A stretch of DNA of 55,614 nt from Candidatus Hydrogenedentota bacterium (GCA_013359265.1 JABWCD010000036.1:1-55614); one strand, 5' to 3'; counted from the first letter of the stretch, positions 17,012 through 26,611 are shown. Translations and numbers: made by a program. The notes: generated by a model not told the origin, from the sequence alone.

Positions 17012-17297
17012 TGCACCCCCGCACGAATGGTTGGTTCGAATGTGTCGGCCCTTACCATTTTAATATGGCGGATGGTGCGAGGACCGATCAAGGAACAAAT
17101 TCGTAGGTTGGAGTACGATCGTGAAATGGTGCTGCGGGACGCATGTTTTCGTTGAATCGTGCGGAAATTCTCGATTGCCGTTCGCGGTTTACAGTGGCGT
17201 GCCGAAAAACCGCTTCGGTTTGACCGTAGCGAGTCGCGGCGGGTATGCTATTTATCGCGTACGATGGCGAGTCGCGCGCAGAACACGAGGTAACGAA
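17012..17297. promoter_or_regulatory. Divergent intergenic region
   Basis: The 286 bases between the large repeat protein (minus strand) and the cytochrome c biogenesis operon (plus strand) should hold promoters for both. I see no clear RNA gene, repeat or well-conserved promoter boxes. Confidence 0.35.
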
Positions 17298-18530
17298 ATG
17301 GCCCGTTTTTCGCAATGGATGACGGTGAGCGCGGGCGTTGCCGCATCGCTAATCGCCTTTTCCTGCAACCCATCCGGCGGGGTCGAGCAAATCGCCGAAA
17401 CCCGCACCCTGGTCACGCCCAAGGAAGCCCCGAAGGAGGAGGTTAGCTCCGCAGAGCGCTTCGGAATGACTGGCGGTGGAGCGATGGCTTCGGCGACCCA
17501 GCCCGGGTTCACGTGGACGACCCCCGAGGGCTGGGACGAGTTGCCGTCTAAACAGTTCCGAAACATTAACTTACGTCCTGCCGGCGACCCCAAGGCCGAA
17601 TGTTATGTAAGCACCGCTCGCGGCAGCCTTGCCGAGAACATCAACCGCTGGCGCTCGCAGATGGCGCTCGAGCCGGTGGACGAAGCGGCCATTTCGGCGC
17701 TTCCCAAGAAACCGCTGCTCGGTGGCCAAGCCGCATACGTGGAACTCGACGGCAATTTCAAAGGCATGGGCGGCGATCAGGACAATCCGGATTTCCGCAT
17801 GGTCGGGCTTGTGCTCGAGCGTGTGGGCGGCGAATCGGTGTTTGTGAAGATGACCGGGCCGAAGGCGATAGTCGAACAGGAAATGGCCAAGTTTGACGCG
17901 TTTTGCGCGTCGATCGCGCCGGGTGCGTCCGATCCGCACGCGGGTATGGTCGCCTCTGCTTCGTCGTCGGACTTACCCGAAGGCCATCCCCCTATCGGCG
18001 CCGCGGCGCAGGGCGCAGCCGGTTCAAGTTCCGGCAACCTGCCCAATGATCATCCGCCCATTGGCGCGAGTGTCCCGGGTTCGGGTGCGCCGGTGGCCGC
18101 GGGCACCATGTTGAGTTGGACGGCGCCCGAGGGGTGGACGCAGAGCGCGCCGCGCGCGATGCGCGAGGTTACGTTCACGGCCGGGGCCAACGGCGAGTCG
18201 GAATGTTACGTCGCGAAACTGTCAAACCGCGGCGGCGGCGTGGAAGCCAATTTGAATCGGTGGGCGGGCCAGATGGGTCTCGATGCGCTGACTGCAGAGG
18301 CGATCGCGGCACTCCCGAAGATCAAGGTCTTGGGCAACGATTGCTCCGTGGTGGAATTCAAGGGTACGTACACCGACATGCAGGGCGCGCCGCACGCCGA
18401 TTTCCTTATGCTGGGCACGATCGCCGAAGTCGGCACGGACGCATATTTCATCAAGATGGTCGGGCCGGCCGCGGACATGGAAGCGCAAAGGGCGAACTTC
18501 GCAGCGTTTTGCGAATCGTTAAAGCTGTAA
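17298..18530 (+). CDS. Lipoprotein with duplicated domain and HPPIG motifs, linked to cytochrome c biogenesis
   Basis: ATG at 17298 gives a lipoprotein signal with Cys23 (LIAFSCNPSGG). The 410-residue protein contains two copies of a domain of about 130 residues. Each begins with WTxPEGW (FTWTTPEGWDEL; LSWTAPEGWTQ) and ends with a FxAFCxSI/L segment. Between them lie two repeats of LPxxHPPIGA (LPEGHPPIGAA, LPNDHPPIGAS). I do not know a catalytic role. The gene stops 4 bases before resB and is followed by ccsA, so the operon ties it to haem delivery or cytochrome c assembly outside the cytoplasmic membrane. The His-containing motif is a candidate haem- or metal-contacting site, which is inference. 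Confidence 0.75.
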   Translation: MARFSQWMTVSAGVAASLIAFSCNPSGGVEQIAETRTLVTPKEAPKEEVSSAERFGMTGGGAMASATQPGFTWTTPEGWDELPSKQFRNINLRPAGDPKAECYVSTARGSLAENINRWRSQMALEPVDEAAISALPKKPLLGGQAAYVELDGNFKGMGGDQDNPDFRMVGLVLERVGGESVFVKMTGPKAIVEQEMAKFDAFCASIAPGASDPHAGMVASASSSDLPEGHPPIGAAAQGAAGSSSGNLPNDHPPIGASVPGSGAPVAAGTMLSWTAPEGWTQSAPRAMREVTFTAGANGESECYVAKLSNRGGGVEANLNRWAGQMGLDALTAEAIAALPKIKVLGNDCSVVEFKGTYTDMQGAPHADFLMLGTIAEVGTDAYFIKMVGPAADMEAQRANFAAFCESLKL

Positions 18531-18534
18531 TTCA

Positions 18535-19737
18535 ATGAAAGCCTTGCTGAAGCAATCGTTCGATTTCATCGCGTCGTACGGGTTCGCGTGCATCATCTTC
18601 ATCCTTCTGCTCATCCTGACGTTTTTCGGCACGCTCGAGCAGGTGCACCAGGGCCTGTATGAAGTGCAGAAGAAGTACTTTGAATCCATGTTCGTGGTGC
18701 ACTGGATGCCGGTCTTCGGGGACTTTTCGCTGCCGATACCGTTGCCCGGGGTGTACTTGCTCATGGTGCTGTTCACCGTCAACCTGATAGCGGGTGGCGT
18801 CGTGCGCATCCGCAAGAACAAGAACACGGTGGGGAACCTCATCACCCACCTTGGCATGCTGGTGATGGTGTTTGCGGCGTTCGTGAACTACACGTTCGCC
18901 GAAGACGGCCACATGACGCTTGCGGAAAACGAGCAGGCCTCCGAGTTCGTCAGCTACTACTTGTGGGAAATCGCCATCGCGCAGCCGGAAGAGGGCCAGG
19001 TCGCGCGGGAAATGATAGTGCCGCACGACTCGTTCGCGTACGTTTCGTACGACGACAGCCCGAAGACGTTTGCAAACGCCACGCTGCCCTTCGATTTGTC
19101 GATCACCGCGTTCTATCCGAACAGCGTTCCCGTTGGCGCGGGGCCGTTCGTTCAGCAGACGATGAAAGTCGTGGATGGGTTTGCGTTGCAGGAAATGGAC
19201 CTCGACAAGGAGGCCGAGCGCAACGTCGCGGGCGCGTACGTTCTCGTGAAGGAGAAGCAAAGCGGAGCGACGCACGAAGGCATTCTGTGGGGCCTTGCGG
19301 ACGCGCCGTGGAGCGTGACGATTGACGGCAAGAAGTACACTGTCGATCTGCGGCGCAAGCGCTATCCGTTGCCGTTCACGATAGCGCTCGACAAGTTCCA
19401 CCAAGAGAACCACCCGGGCACGGGCATGGCGCGCATGTTCATGAGCGAAGTGACGAAGATTGAAGAAAGCGGCGCCAGGACCCCGGTGAAAATCCAGATG
19501 AACGAACCGCTGCGCCACCTTGGGTACACGTTCTATCAGGCGTCGTGGCAGCCGGCAGACCCCGTACGCGGAACGCCGGTGCGCTCGACGCTCGCCGTCG
19601 TGAAGAATCCGTCTGACCAGTGGCCGCTGTATTCGTGCATCATCATTACCATCGGCCTGACGATTCATTTTGCCGGGAAACTAGCGAAATACATCCGGTC
19701 CGAAAACCGCAAGCTGGCCACAAGGAAAGCCACATGA
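18535..19737 (+). CDS. resB: ResB/Ccs1-like cytochrome c biogenesis protein
   Basis: The 400-residue membrane protein belongs to the ResB family of System II cytochrome c maturation, which works with CcsA to move haem across the membrane and attach it to apocytochromes. Transmembrane segments are visible near residues 14-33 (YGFACIIFILLLILTFFGTL), 70-86, 98-122 and at the C-terminus (YSCIIITIGLTIHFAGKLAK). Between the last two lies a large external domain with LRHLGYTFYQASWQP, a typical ResB stretch. The stop codon overlaps the ccsA start (ATGA). No strong ribosome site is seen, so translation may depend on the lipoprotein gene 4 bases upstream. Confidence 0.88.
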   Translation: MKALLKQSFDFIASYGFACIIFILLLILTFFGTLEQVHQGLYEVQKKYFESMFVVHWMPVFGDFSLPIPLPGVYLLMVLFTVNLIAGGVVRIRKNKNTVGNLITHLGMLVMVFAAFVNYTFAEDGHMTLAENEQASEFVSYYLWEIAIAQPEEGQVAREMIVPHDSFAYVSYDDSPKTFANATLPFDLSITAFYPNSVPVGAGPFVQQTMKVVDGFALQEMDLDKEAERNVAGAYVLVKEKQSGATHEGILWGLADAPWSVTIDGKKYTVDLRRKRYPLPFTIALDKFHQENHPGTGMARMFMSEVTKIEESGARTPVKIQMNEPLRHLGYTFYQASWQPADPVRGTPVRSTLAVVKNPSDQWPLYSCIIITIGLTIHFAGKLAKYIRSENRKLATRKAT

Positions 19738-21842
19738 GCACTGCTTACTCGATCCGCGCCGCGGCCCTGACGTTGGCGATCGCCGTTGCGGCGTTTGCGC
19801 AGCAGGGCACGCCCACGCCGCTGCCGCCGCAAGAGTGGACGCCGGAAGCGATCGAATTGTTCTCGACGTTGCCGGTGCAACACGAAGGCCGGGTCAAGCC
19901 GCTGAGCACGATGGCCGGTTTTGTGATGCTCAAGCTGCACGGGTCGCGATCGATCGAAGTGCCCGCCGCGCCGAAGGACCGCACGCTTGGCCCGATGGAG
20001 TGGATGCTGGACACGATGTTCTATCCCGACGCGGCCAGGCAGTACAAGATATTCCTCATCCAATCCTCGGAAGTGGTCGACGCGATCGGCGTCAAGCACG
20101 ACGACAAGAAGAAGCGCGACCGCTATTCGTACGCGGAACTCGAGCCGGGCATCGAGAGACTTTTCCAACTCGCGCAGCAATACAACATGGAATCGCAGGG
20201 CGAAACGAAGAACCTTACGCCGGTACAGGGCCAGATCGTGAGCCTCGCGAATTCGGTATTCGAGTATCAGAAGATTACCCACTACCTGGATTTCGCGCGT
20301 TACGATTTCCACATCGAGCCCGGCAGTATTCTTTCGGAGATTATTCCGGTCCCACGGTTGACCGCGGTTTTTGCGCGCGAAACGCAGCTTGGGGTGACGG
20401 CGCTGGCGCTCGAACGCGGAATCGAAGAAATCGAGAAGAACCTGACGCCCGAGCAGTCCGAGCAATTGCGCAATGCGCTGCCCGCGGCCGTGATGCAGTT
20501 GGACGCCGACGCGCGCGCGAAGGCCGCCGGCGAAATCAATACGCTCGTGCGGGACGCGCGCGCCTTGAGCGGCCGGGCGATGGGCCTTGCTCTGTTCCCG
20601 CCGCACGGCACGCCGGAGGACCATCCCGAGTGGTTCACCGTTGCAGATGCGGTCGATCACATGTCGCACGGCGACCACGTGGATGCGGAGTTGGCGGGCC
20701 AACTGGTCGATCTCGAAGAACTTGTCGTGCAGCGCGACAACCCGCCCGCGTTCCTCACGCAGTTGAACAAATTCCACGACGAAATGGTGTCCGCGGCGAC
20801 GGCCCGGGGCGAATACGGCAAGATTCCGCTCGAGGTCAGCTACTACAATTGGGACTTCTTTTACAGGGCGCTCATTCTCTACGTCCTCGCGTTCGTGGCA
20901 GTGGCTTTCTCGTGGATGGCGCCCGCGAAGCGTTGGCTCGCGTATATCGGAACCTTCCTTCTCTTTCCGCCGACAATCCTGCTCGTAACGGGCATCGTCT
21001 ACCGCTGCATCATCCGCGAACGCCCACCCGTAAGCACGCTGTATGAAGTCATTCTCTTCGTCACGGCGGTGTCCTGCATCGTCGCGATATTCATCGAGCT
21101 AGTGAACCGGCAGCGCGTGGCGATGTCGGTTGGCGCGTTGATCGGCGCGATGGGACTGTTCATCGCGTTCCGGTTCGAGGCGCAACAGGGCGTCGACACG
21201 ATGCCGCAACTCGTGGCCGTGCTCGACACGAATTTCTGGCTCGCGACACACGTCACGACCGTAACGATGGGTTACGCCGCGGGGCTGCTCGCCGCGGCTA
21301 TCGCGCACGTTTACATTATCGGCAGGTTGTTCAATTTGAAGAAAGACGATCCTCAGTTCTACAAGAACATCTACCGCATGATTTACGGTGTGATTTGTTT
21401 CGGCCTCCTCTTCTCCGTTGTCGGCACGGTGCTGGGGGGCATCTGGGCGAACGACAGTTGGGGACGGTTCTGGGGATGGGACCCGAAGGAGAACGGCGCG
21501 CTCATGATCGTGCTGTGGGAGCTGGCCATTCTTCATGGCCGCCTGGCGGGATACGTCCGCGATCTTGGGGTCGCGATGGCGGCGACGTTCAACGCGATTA
21601 TTGTCGCGTTTTCGTTGTGGGGCGTGAACCTGCTCGGCGTGGGCCTTCACAGCTACGGGTTCACCAGCGGCATCATGCCGTGGCTCCTGACGTTTTACAT
21701 TATCGAGTTGATCGTAGTGTTCCTGGGCGCCGTGGTGTGGTACCGCCAGAGATTCGCTGCGCCAACGCCGGCGCCGGTTGCCGGCGGCGCCGCGGCCCCG
21801 ACGCGAAAGAAGCAACTTCCGGCGAAAGCGCATAAACAGTAA
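19734..21842 (+). CDS. ccsA: Long CcsA-type cytochrome c biogenesis protein
   Basis: The start is fixed by ATGA overlap with resB, giving 702 residues. A signal-like first segment is followed by about 340 mostly soluble residues that begin with the feature PVQHEGRVKPLSTMAG, known from long CcsA proteins of planctomycete-like bacteria. The C-terminal half is a multi-pass membrane domain with the haem-handling WWD motif WGRFWGWDPKEN near residues 576-587, flanked by conserved histidines in THVTTVTMGYAAG (about 505) and LHSYGFTSG (about 639). With ResB it forms the System II haem lyase. A terminator hairpin follows 14 bases after the stop codon, so this is the last gene of the operon. Confidence 0.92.
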   Translation: MSTAYSIRAAALTLAIAVAAFAQQGTPTPLPPQEWTPEAIELFSTLPVQHEGRVKPLSTMAGFVMLKLHGSRSIEVPAAPKDRTLGPMEWMLDTMFYPDAARQYKIFLIQSSEVVDAIGVKHDDKKKRDRYSYAELEPGIERLFQLAQQYNMESQGETKNLTPVQGQIVSLANSVFEYQKITHYLDFARYDFHIEPGSILSEIIPVPRLTAVFARETQLGVTALALERGIEEIEKNLTPEQSEQLRNALPAAVMQLDADARAKAAGEINTLVRDARALSGRAMGLALFPPHGTPEDHPEWFTVADAVDHMSHGDHVDAELAGQLVDLEELVVQRDNPPAFLTQLNKFHDEMVSAATARGEYGKIPLEVSYYNWDFFYRALILYVLAFVAVAFSWMAPAKRWLAYIGTFLLFPPTILLVTGIVYRCIIRERPPVSTLYEVILFVTAVSCIVAIFIELVNRQRVAMSVGALIGAMGLFIAFRFEAQQGVDTMPQLVAVLDTNFWLATHVTTVTMGYAAGLLAAAIAHVYIIGRLFNLKKDDPQFYKNIYRMIYGVICFGLLFSVVGTVLGGIWANDSWGRFWGWDPKENGALMIVLWELAILHGRLAGYVRDLGVAMAATFNAIIVAFSLWGVNLLGVGLHSYGFTSGIMPWLLTFYIIELIVVFLGAVVWYRQRFAAPTPAPVAGGAAAPTRKKQLPAKAHKQ

Positions 21843-21856
21843 CGGCGTTGTATTGA

Positions 21857-21896
21857 AGTAGGGCCGAATTCCAATTCGGCCCTGCTTTGTTTTTTG
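21857..21896 (+). terminator. Intrinsic terminator of the cytochrome c biogenesis operon
   Basis: A 14-bp stem with one G-T pair (AGGGCCGAATT with AATTCGGCCCT, loop CC) spans 21857-21886. It is followed by CTGCTTTGTTTTTT-like U-rich sequence. Confidence 0.85.
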
Positions 21897-22089
21897 CGCC
21901 GATCCGTTTTTGAACGCGCCACCCGCGGGATTCCGGTTGAGAAATCGCGCGGTTTGCCGTAGAATTTCGCCGTCTTGGTTGTGTCCAGCACGTTACGCAG
22001 AGGGGTTAACGGAGAGAGTCACGCTCACCGGTATCGAGGGGAGCGACGCGCCGCACCAGCCGTCTGCATTACATCGAGGAGGAACTTGA

Positions 22090-23109
22090 ATGTTGAGGTC
22101 CGAACCAGTACGCGCAATGTCAGCCGCGCTGTGCATCGTGCTTGCCATCGCGCTTGTCACCCCCGCGCAGGCGGGAATCCTGAAGAAGATCAAGGGCGGG
22201 GGTTCGTCCGAATCGTCGTCCACCGAGGCGGCGCCACCTCCCGCGGAGAAGGCCGCCCCCGCGCCCTCCGGTCCGAAAATCATTGTGTGCGTGGACGATT
22301 TTGAAGGCGCGGGCAAGCTGGGTTGGGACGAAGGCCCCGTGATGGGCGCGATGCTTTCCGACGCGCTGATGCAGAGCGGCCGGTTCCTTGTCGTCGAACG
22401 GCCGAAACTCGATAATGCAATCAGAGAGCAGGACCTCAGCGCGGCGGGCCGAATCAACCAGCAGACGGCGCGGCAGATCGGCCAGATTGTCGGCGCGCAG
22501 TTCCTAATCCAGGGCACCGTGACGCAGTTCGAGCCGGGCGAATCCGGGCAGAGCGGCCGCATCGGCGTTCCCATCGGCGGGTTCGGAAGCGTCGGAATCG
22601 GCGGCAGCAAAGTCACGTCGAAGATCGCCATGACGCTGCGAATCATCGACCTCACCACGACGGTTGTGCTCTCGACGCACAAGGCGGAAGAGACCGCCAC
22701 GCACAAGTCGATCGGCGCGGACGTTTACGCGAAAGGCTTCAGCGCCGGCGGCGATCAGTTCAAGAAGACGCCACTGGGCGAGACTGCCGAGAAGTGCATC
22801 AGCAAGTGTGTTGACCACATTACCGCGACGCTCGGCAACCAGCCGTTCCGTGTCCGCGTGGCCGACTTTGACGGCAAGACCATTATTATTAACGCCGGCA
22901 CGAACCGCGGCGTCGAAGTGGGCATGACCCTCAAAGCGCTCAAAGAAGGCAAGACGATCGTCGATCCGGACACCGGCCTTCCGCTTGAGGTGTCCTTCAC
23001 CGAGACCGGTACCGTCAAGGTCGACTCGGTCTCCGAGAAGATTGCACGCTGCTCGCTGGTGGACGGGAAGATGCCCGCCAAGGGGGATTCGTTGGTATTA
23101 CCGAAGTAA
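22090..23109 (+). CDS. CsgG/HfaB-like secreted protein
   Basis: A strong ribosome site (AGGAGGA, 6 bases upstream) supports ATG at 22090. The 339-residue protein has a signal peptide ending PAQA and a Pro/Ala linker. A CsgG-like domain follows (DDFEGAG, then LSDALMQSGRFLVVER, IGAQFLIQGTVTQF and the strand VTSKIAMTLRIIDLTT). A C-terminal beta-rich extension (GTNRGVEVGMTLKAL, DSVSEKIARCSLVDG) resembles the flagellar-assembly-type FlgT C-terminal fold. Curli-type CsgG is an outer-membrane lipoprotein pore, but here the leader ends without a lipobox cysteine. It may therefore be a soluble periplasmic relative. No curli genes are nearby. A terminator follows directly. Confidence 0.8.
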   Translation: MLRSEPVRAMSAALCIVLAIALVTPAQAGILKKIKGGGSSESSSTEAAPPPAEKAAPAPSGPKIIVCVDDFEGAGKLGWDEGPVMGAMLSDALMQSGRFLVVERPKLDNAIREQDLSAAGRINQQTARQIGQIVGAQFLIQGTVTQFEPGESGQSGRIGVPIGGFGSVGIGGSKVTSKIAMTLRIIDLTTTVVLSTHKAEETATHKSIGADVYAKGFSAGGDQFKKTPLGETAEKCISKCVDHITATLGNQPFRVRVADFDGKTIIINAGTNRGVEVGMTLKALKEGKTIVDPDTGLPLEVSFTETGTVKVDSVSEKIARCSLVDGKMPAKGDSLVLPK

Positions 23110-23131
23110 CGGCTTACACAAGGTGACTTGC

Positions 23132-23170
23132 CGGGAGCGTCCCGTGGATGGGGCGCTCCCGTTTTTTTTT
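23132..23170 (+). terminator. Intrinsic terminator after the CsgG-like gene
   Basis: An 8-bp stem CGGGAGCG / CGCTCCCG (23132-23139 with 23154-23161) is followed by nine T residues, 22 bases after the stop codon. Confidence 0.9.
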
Positions 23171-23220
23171 GCGGGCCCGGCCAACCCCATTCCGGCACGC
23201 GCTGCTGATAGAATTACCCA

Positions 23221-25077
23221 ATGAGCAATTCGGGCGGTAACGGTATGCGATTCGGCGGGCTGACGAGTCGAGTGCTCGTCTGGATGATGCTGCTCGCCTT
23301 CGTGCCGATGGCGATCATGACGGGCCAGGGTTATCACTGCGCGCGTGAGGCGATTCTGGAGGAGACCAACGAGCATCTGCTGTCGTTGGCGACGTCGCGG
23401 AGCGCGTTGGTTTCGACGTGGTTTGCGCAACGCTTCAGCGAGATCGACGTCATCGCGTCGTCTCCATCGGTCGCGCGCTGCTGCGCCCACTTTGCCAACC
23501 TCTCTGAGGAAGATATTGACCGGGAAGCCACCGTCATGCTTCGCGCGGTGCTTGGCCGGGTTGACAGCTACGACGGGATCGCGGTGCTTGGCGCGGACGG
23601 GGCGGTTGTCGCACGCGTGTCGCGTGATGGGACGGATACAGGCGACGCGGGCGCATACGTTCGGACAGGCGGTATTCTTGCCGCCGACGGCGAGATCGAG
23701 ATGCTGCGCCCCGAACTGGACGGTAACGGCAATGTCGTTCTGTTTATCGGCCGCCACATACAATCGGGCGGATCGCGGCAGGGACTTGTGGTTGCGAAAC
23801 TGAACCTCACACGCGGCCTCGAACCGCTGCTGCACGATCGGGCCGGATTGGGAGAGACTGGACGCACGTACCTGGCTTGGGTCGATCGTTCGGCGTCTTC
23901 GCGCGCGGAGTCAAAGGACGCCGCGCATTCGGTCCAAATTCTGACGGAGCCGTTGCCGAATATGGACCGAGTTGCGATGCGGAGGCCCCTGCCCGACGCG
24001 ATCGCCGCGCGCGGTCTTCCCGGCCAGGTCGAACACGTCGAGTACACGGACGAACGCGGTAAAGCCGTATGGGCCCGGCTCGCCGCCGTTGCATTGTTCC
24101 CGATGGAGGTCATTGTCGAACAGGACGTGGACGAGGCGTTGGCATGGATCGACGTGCTTCTGCGCCGCGTTGCCGTGACGGGCGCCGTCACGTTTCTGGT
24201 AATCCTGGTGGTGGCAGTGTGGACATCGCGCAAACTGGGTGAACCCCTACGCGTGCTCGCCCGCGTCGCGCAGAACGTGACCACGGGCAACGCACAGGAT
24301 CGCGTCGGGCCACTGAGCGGCACGGAAGCGGAAGACGTGCGCAAGGCATTTAATACGATGCTCGACGAGCTGGCCGCGCAACAGCGCGAGCTGGTCCGCA
24401 CGGCGACCTTGGCGTCGGTCGGCGAACTGAGTTCCAGCATCGTCCATGAGATGCGCAACCCGTTGTCGTCGATCAAAATGAACCTGCAATCGCTGCTTCG
24501 GACGGTCGAGTCCGATCCCGGGTACCGCGAACTCGCCGATATTGCGATTGCGCAGGTAGCACGCCTCGAACGTATGTTGAACGATTTGTTGCAGTACGGG
24601 CGTCCGGTGGAAATCCGCCGTCAGCCGATGCGCTTCGATGACCTGGCGCGTTCGGCGATCTCCTTGACCGTTGACCAGGCGTCGAAGAACCGGGTCCGTG
24701 TCGTGGTGGAAGACGAATTGAACGACACGGCGCTTTTCGTCGATTCCGAACTCATGTGCAGGGCCTTGACCAATCTCGTGCTTAACGGCATCGAGGCGGC
24801 GCCTCAAGGCGGGTTGGTCACGGTGCGGGGCCGCAGAGACGCGGACGAGCGCGCGATCGTAGAAGTCATTGACACGGGCAGCGGAATATCCAGCGAAACG
24901 CTCGATCAGGTGTTTCAGCCGTTTTTTACGACCAAACCGGCGGGAACGGGGCTTGGCTTGGCGAACGTCAGGAAGATCGTCGAGCTTCACGGCGGGTCGG
25001 TAACTGCCGGCAACGGGAACGGCGGCGGCGCCGTGTTTGCTATTCGCTTACCCCTGACAAGGGAAAACATCGCATGA
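23221..25077 (+). CDS. Membrane sensor histidine kinase
   Basis: The 618-residue protein has transmembrane segments at about 17-35 and 316-335 enclosing a 280-residue external sensor domain of Cache-like length. A HAMP linker follows (KLGEPLRVLARVAQNV). The HisKA dimerisation domain carries His409 in SIVHEMRNPLSS. The ATPase domain has an N box around Asn522 (LTNLVLNGIEAA) and G boxes DTGSGIS (551-557) and GTGLGLANV. It should phosphorylate the response regulator encoded next, whose start overlaps its stop codon as ATGA. Such kinases (NtrB/AtoS/ZraS type) control sigma-54 promoters. ATG at 23245 is an alternative start. The signal sensed is unknown. Confidence 0.93.
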   Translation: MSNSGGNGMRFGGLTSRVLVWMMLLAFVPMAIMTGQGYHCAREAILEETNEHLLSLATSRSALVSTWFAQRFSEIDVIASSPSVARCCAHFANLSEEDIDREATVMLRAVLGRVDSYDGIAVLGADGAVVARVSRDGTDTGDAGAYVRTGGILAADGEIEMLRPELDGNGNVVLFIGRHIQSGGSRQGLVVAKLNLTRGLEPLLHDRAGLGETGRTYLAWVDRSASSRAESKDAAHSVQILTEPLPNMDRVAMRRPLPDAIAARGLPGQVEHVEYTDERGKAVWARLAAVALFPMEVIVEQDVDEALAWIDVLLRRVAVTGAVTFLVILVVAVWTSRKLGEPLRVLARVAQNVTTGNAQDRVGPLSGTEAEDVRKAFNTMLDELAAQQRELVRTATLASVGELSSSIVHEMRNPLSSIKMNLQSLLRTVESDPGYRELADIAIAQVARLERMLNDLLQYGRPVEIRRQPMRFDDLARSAISLTVDQASKNRVRVVVEDELNDTALFVDSELMCRALTNLVLNGIEAAPQGGLVTVRGRRDADERAIVEVIDTGSGISSETLDQVFQPFFTTKPAGTGLGLANVRKIVELHGGSVTAGNGNGGGAVFAIRLPLTRENIA

Positions 25078-26420
25078 AGATACTCGTCATCGACGACGAC
25101 GCGGCGTTGTGCCGATCGCTCCAGATTCATCTCGAGCGGGACGGTCATTTTGTACGATCGTGCCATACCGCGCGCGAAGGAATGTCGCTACATGCCGAAG
25201 GCGGGTTCGATCTAACATTCGTCGACTTGAAGCTCCCGGACGGCTCGGGCTTGGACGTGCTGAAGGCCATTCGGGACGCCGAATCGCCCGGTCTGGCGGT
25301 GATGATAACGGGCACGCAGGACATGAAGGCCACGATCGAGGCCGTGCGACTGGGCGCGTTCGATTACATCCGAAAGCCGCTCGATCTCGAGGCCGTACTG
25401 ATCGCCGTGGAGAAGGCGGCCCAGGAACAGATTCGGGCCAAGTCGAAACGCCGCGTCCCCCTCGAACAGGCGTTTCATCCGCGGGAGATCGTCGGCGCGA
25501 GCCGCTCGATCGTCGAGGTCATCAAGCAAGTTGGCGTGCTGAGCCAGAACCGAATCCCGGTGCTAATCGAGGGTGAAAGCGGCACCGGGAAGGAGCTTGT
25601 CGCCCGCGCCTTACACGAGGCCACGTCGCCCGGCAAACCGTTTGTGGCGATCAATTGCAGTTCCGTGGTCCCGACGTTACTGGAGAGCGAACTGTTTGGG
25701 CACGTGCGCGGCGCATTCACGGGCGCAGACCACGACAAGGTGGGCCGGCTCGAGCATGCCGGCGAGGGCACGGTGTTCTTCGACGAGATTGGCGATATGG
25801 CCGTCGATCTTCAGGCGAAACTGTTGCGGGCGATCCAGGAGCGAAGCTTCGAACCTGTTGGAGGCGTGAAGTGCATTCCGCTGCGCGCGCGAATCGTCGC
25901 GGCGACCCACCGCGACGTCGAGTCCATGGTTGCGTCTGGCGCGTTTCGCGGAGACTTGTACTACAGGCTTGGAGTATCCACGATCCGTGTCCCTCCGCTG
26001 CGCGAGCGGCGCGACGACATTCCGCTATTGACGTCGCATGTGCTGGCCCGCGTGAGCCAGGAACTGCATCGCTGCGTGTCGCACGTTGACGACAAGGCGA
26101 TGCGCTGCCTGCAAGCCTACGACTGGCCGGGAAACGTGCGCGAACTGGAGAATGTGCTCACGCGGGCGGTGCTGCTCGCCCGCACCGATACGCTGCTCGA
26201 GGACAATGTGGCCGCTTCCATCGGCGACCGGCCCGCGGCATACGCTGGTCCGGAAGCGCCGGTGAAGACACTTCGCGACGCGGAACGCGATCACGTCGAA
26301 AGGGCCTTGCGCTCGACCGGCTGGAACGTGACGCAGACGGCGGCATTGCTCGATATATCGCCGACGACGTTGCGAAAGAAAATCCACGACTACGAATTGA
26401 ACGCTCCGGCGGACAAATAG
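25074..26420 (+). CDS. Sigma-54-dependent response regulator (NtrC family)
   Basis: This complete three-domain, 448-residue regulator has a receiver with acidic pocket DDD at 7-9, phosphoacceptor Asp51 and Lys101. The AAA+ domain has Walker A GESGTGKE at 167-174 and the sigma-54 contact motif GAFTGA at 213-218, with Walker B (VFFDEIGD). A FIS-type helix-turn-helix sits at the C-terminus (NVTQTAALLDISPTTLRKKI). When phosphorylated by the kinase encoded upstream, it should form a ring and open sigma-54 RNA polymerase complexes. The intact GAFTGA shows it is a true activator. The neighbouring CsgG-like gene and the small secreted protein gene are possible targets, but I see no convincing -24/-12 promoter. 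Confidence 0.95.
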   Translation: MKILVIDDDAALCRSLQIHLERDGHFVRSCHTAREGMSLHAEGGFDLTFVDLKLPDGSGLDVLKAIRDAESPGLAVMITGTQDMKATIEAVRLGAFDYIRKPLDLEAVLIAVEKAAQEQIRAKSKRRVPLEQAFHPREIVGASRSIVEVIKQVGVLSQNRIPVLIEGESGTGKELVARALHEATSPGKPFVAINCSSVVPTLLESELFGHVRGAFTGADHDKVGRLEHAGEGTVFFDEIGDMAVDLQAKLLRAIQERSFEPVGGVKCIPLRARIVAATHRDVESMVASGAFRGDLYYRLGVSTIRVPPLRERRDDIPLLTSHVLARVSQELHRCVSHVDDKAMRCLQAYDWPGNVRELENVLTRAVLLARTDTLLEDNVAASIGDRPAAYAGPEAPVKTLRDAERDHVERALRSTGWNVTQTAALLDISPTTLRKKIHDYELNAPADK

Positions 26421-26581
26421 CGAATCGAAAATCCGGTTGCCCTGCAAGTACGAAGACCGATCGATCTTTTGTGCTCGTGCTACTCTTGAAGCAATCGATC
26501 TCGTCCCTCGTCGTCTTCGATCTTTGGCCTCCGCCAATTCCAATCCGCGCGCACGGGCCACCGGATAAATCGCGCAACCGC

Positions 26582-26611
26582 AGAGCAGGGACGCTTTTGC
26601 GTCCCTGCTCT
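26582..26611. terminator. Strong hairpin downstream of the two-component genes
   Basis: A perfect 13-bp stem AGAGCAGGGACGC / GCGTCCCTGCTCT with a TTTT loop lies about 160 bases after the response regulator. There is no U-tract, so it may be a REP-like hairpin and not a classical terminator. Confidence 0.55.

Noticed and set aside
17030-17075. TTCGAAT-containing stretch checked as a tRNA T-arm
   Set aside because: No acceptor or anticodon stem can be drawn around it. No tRNA was found in any gap.
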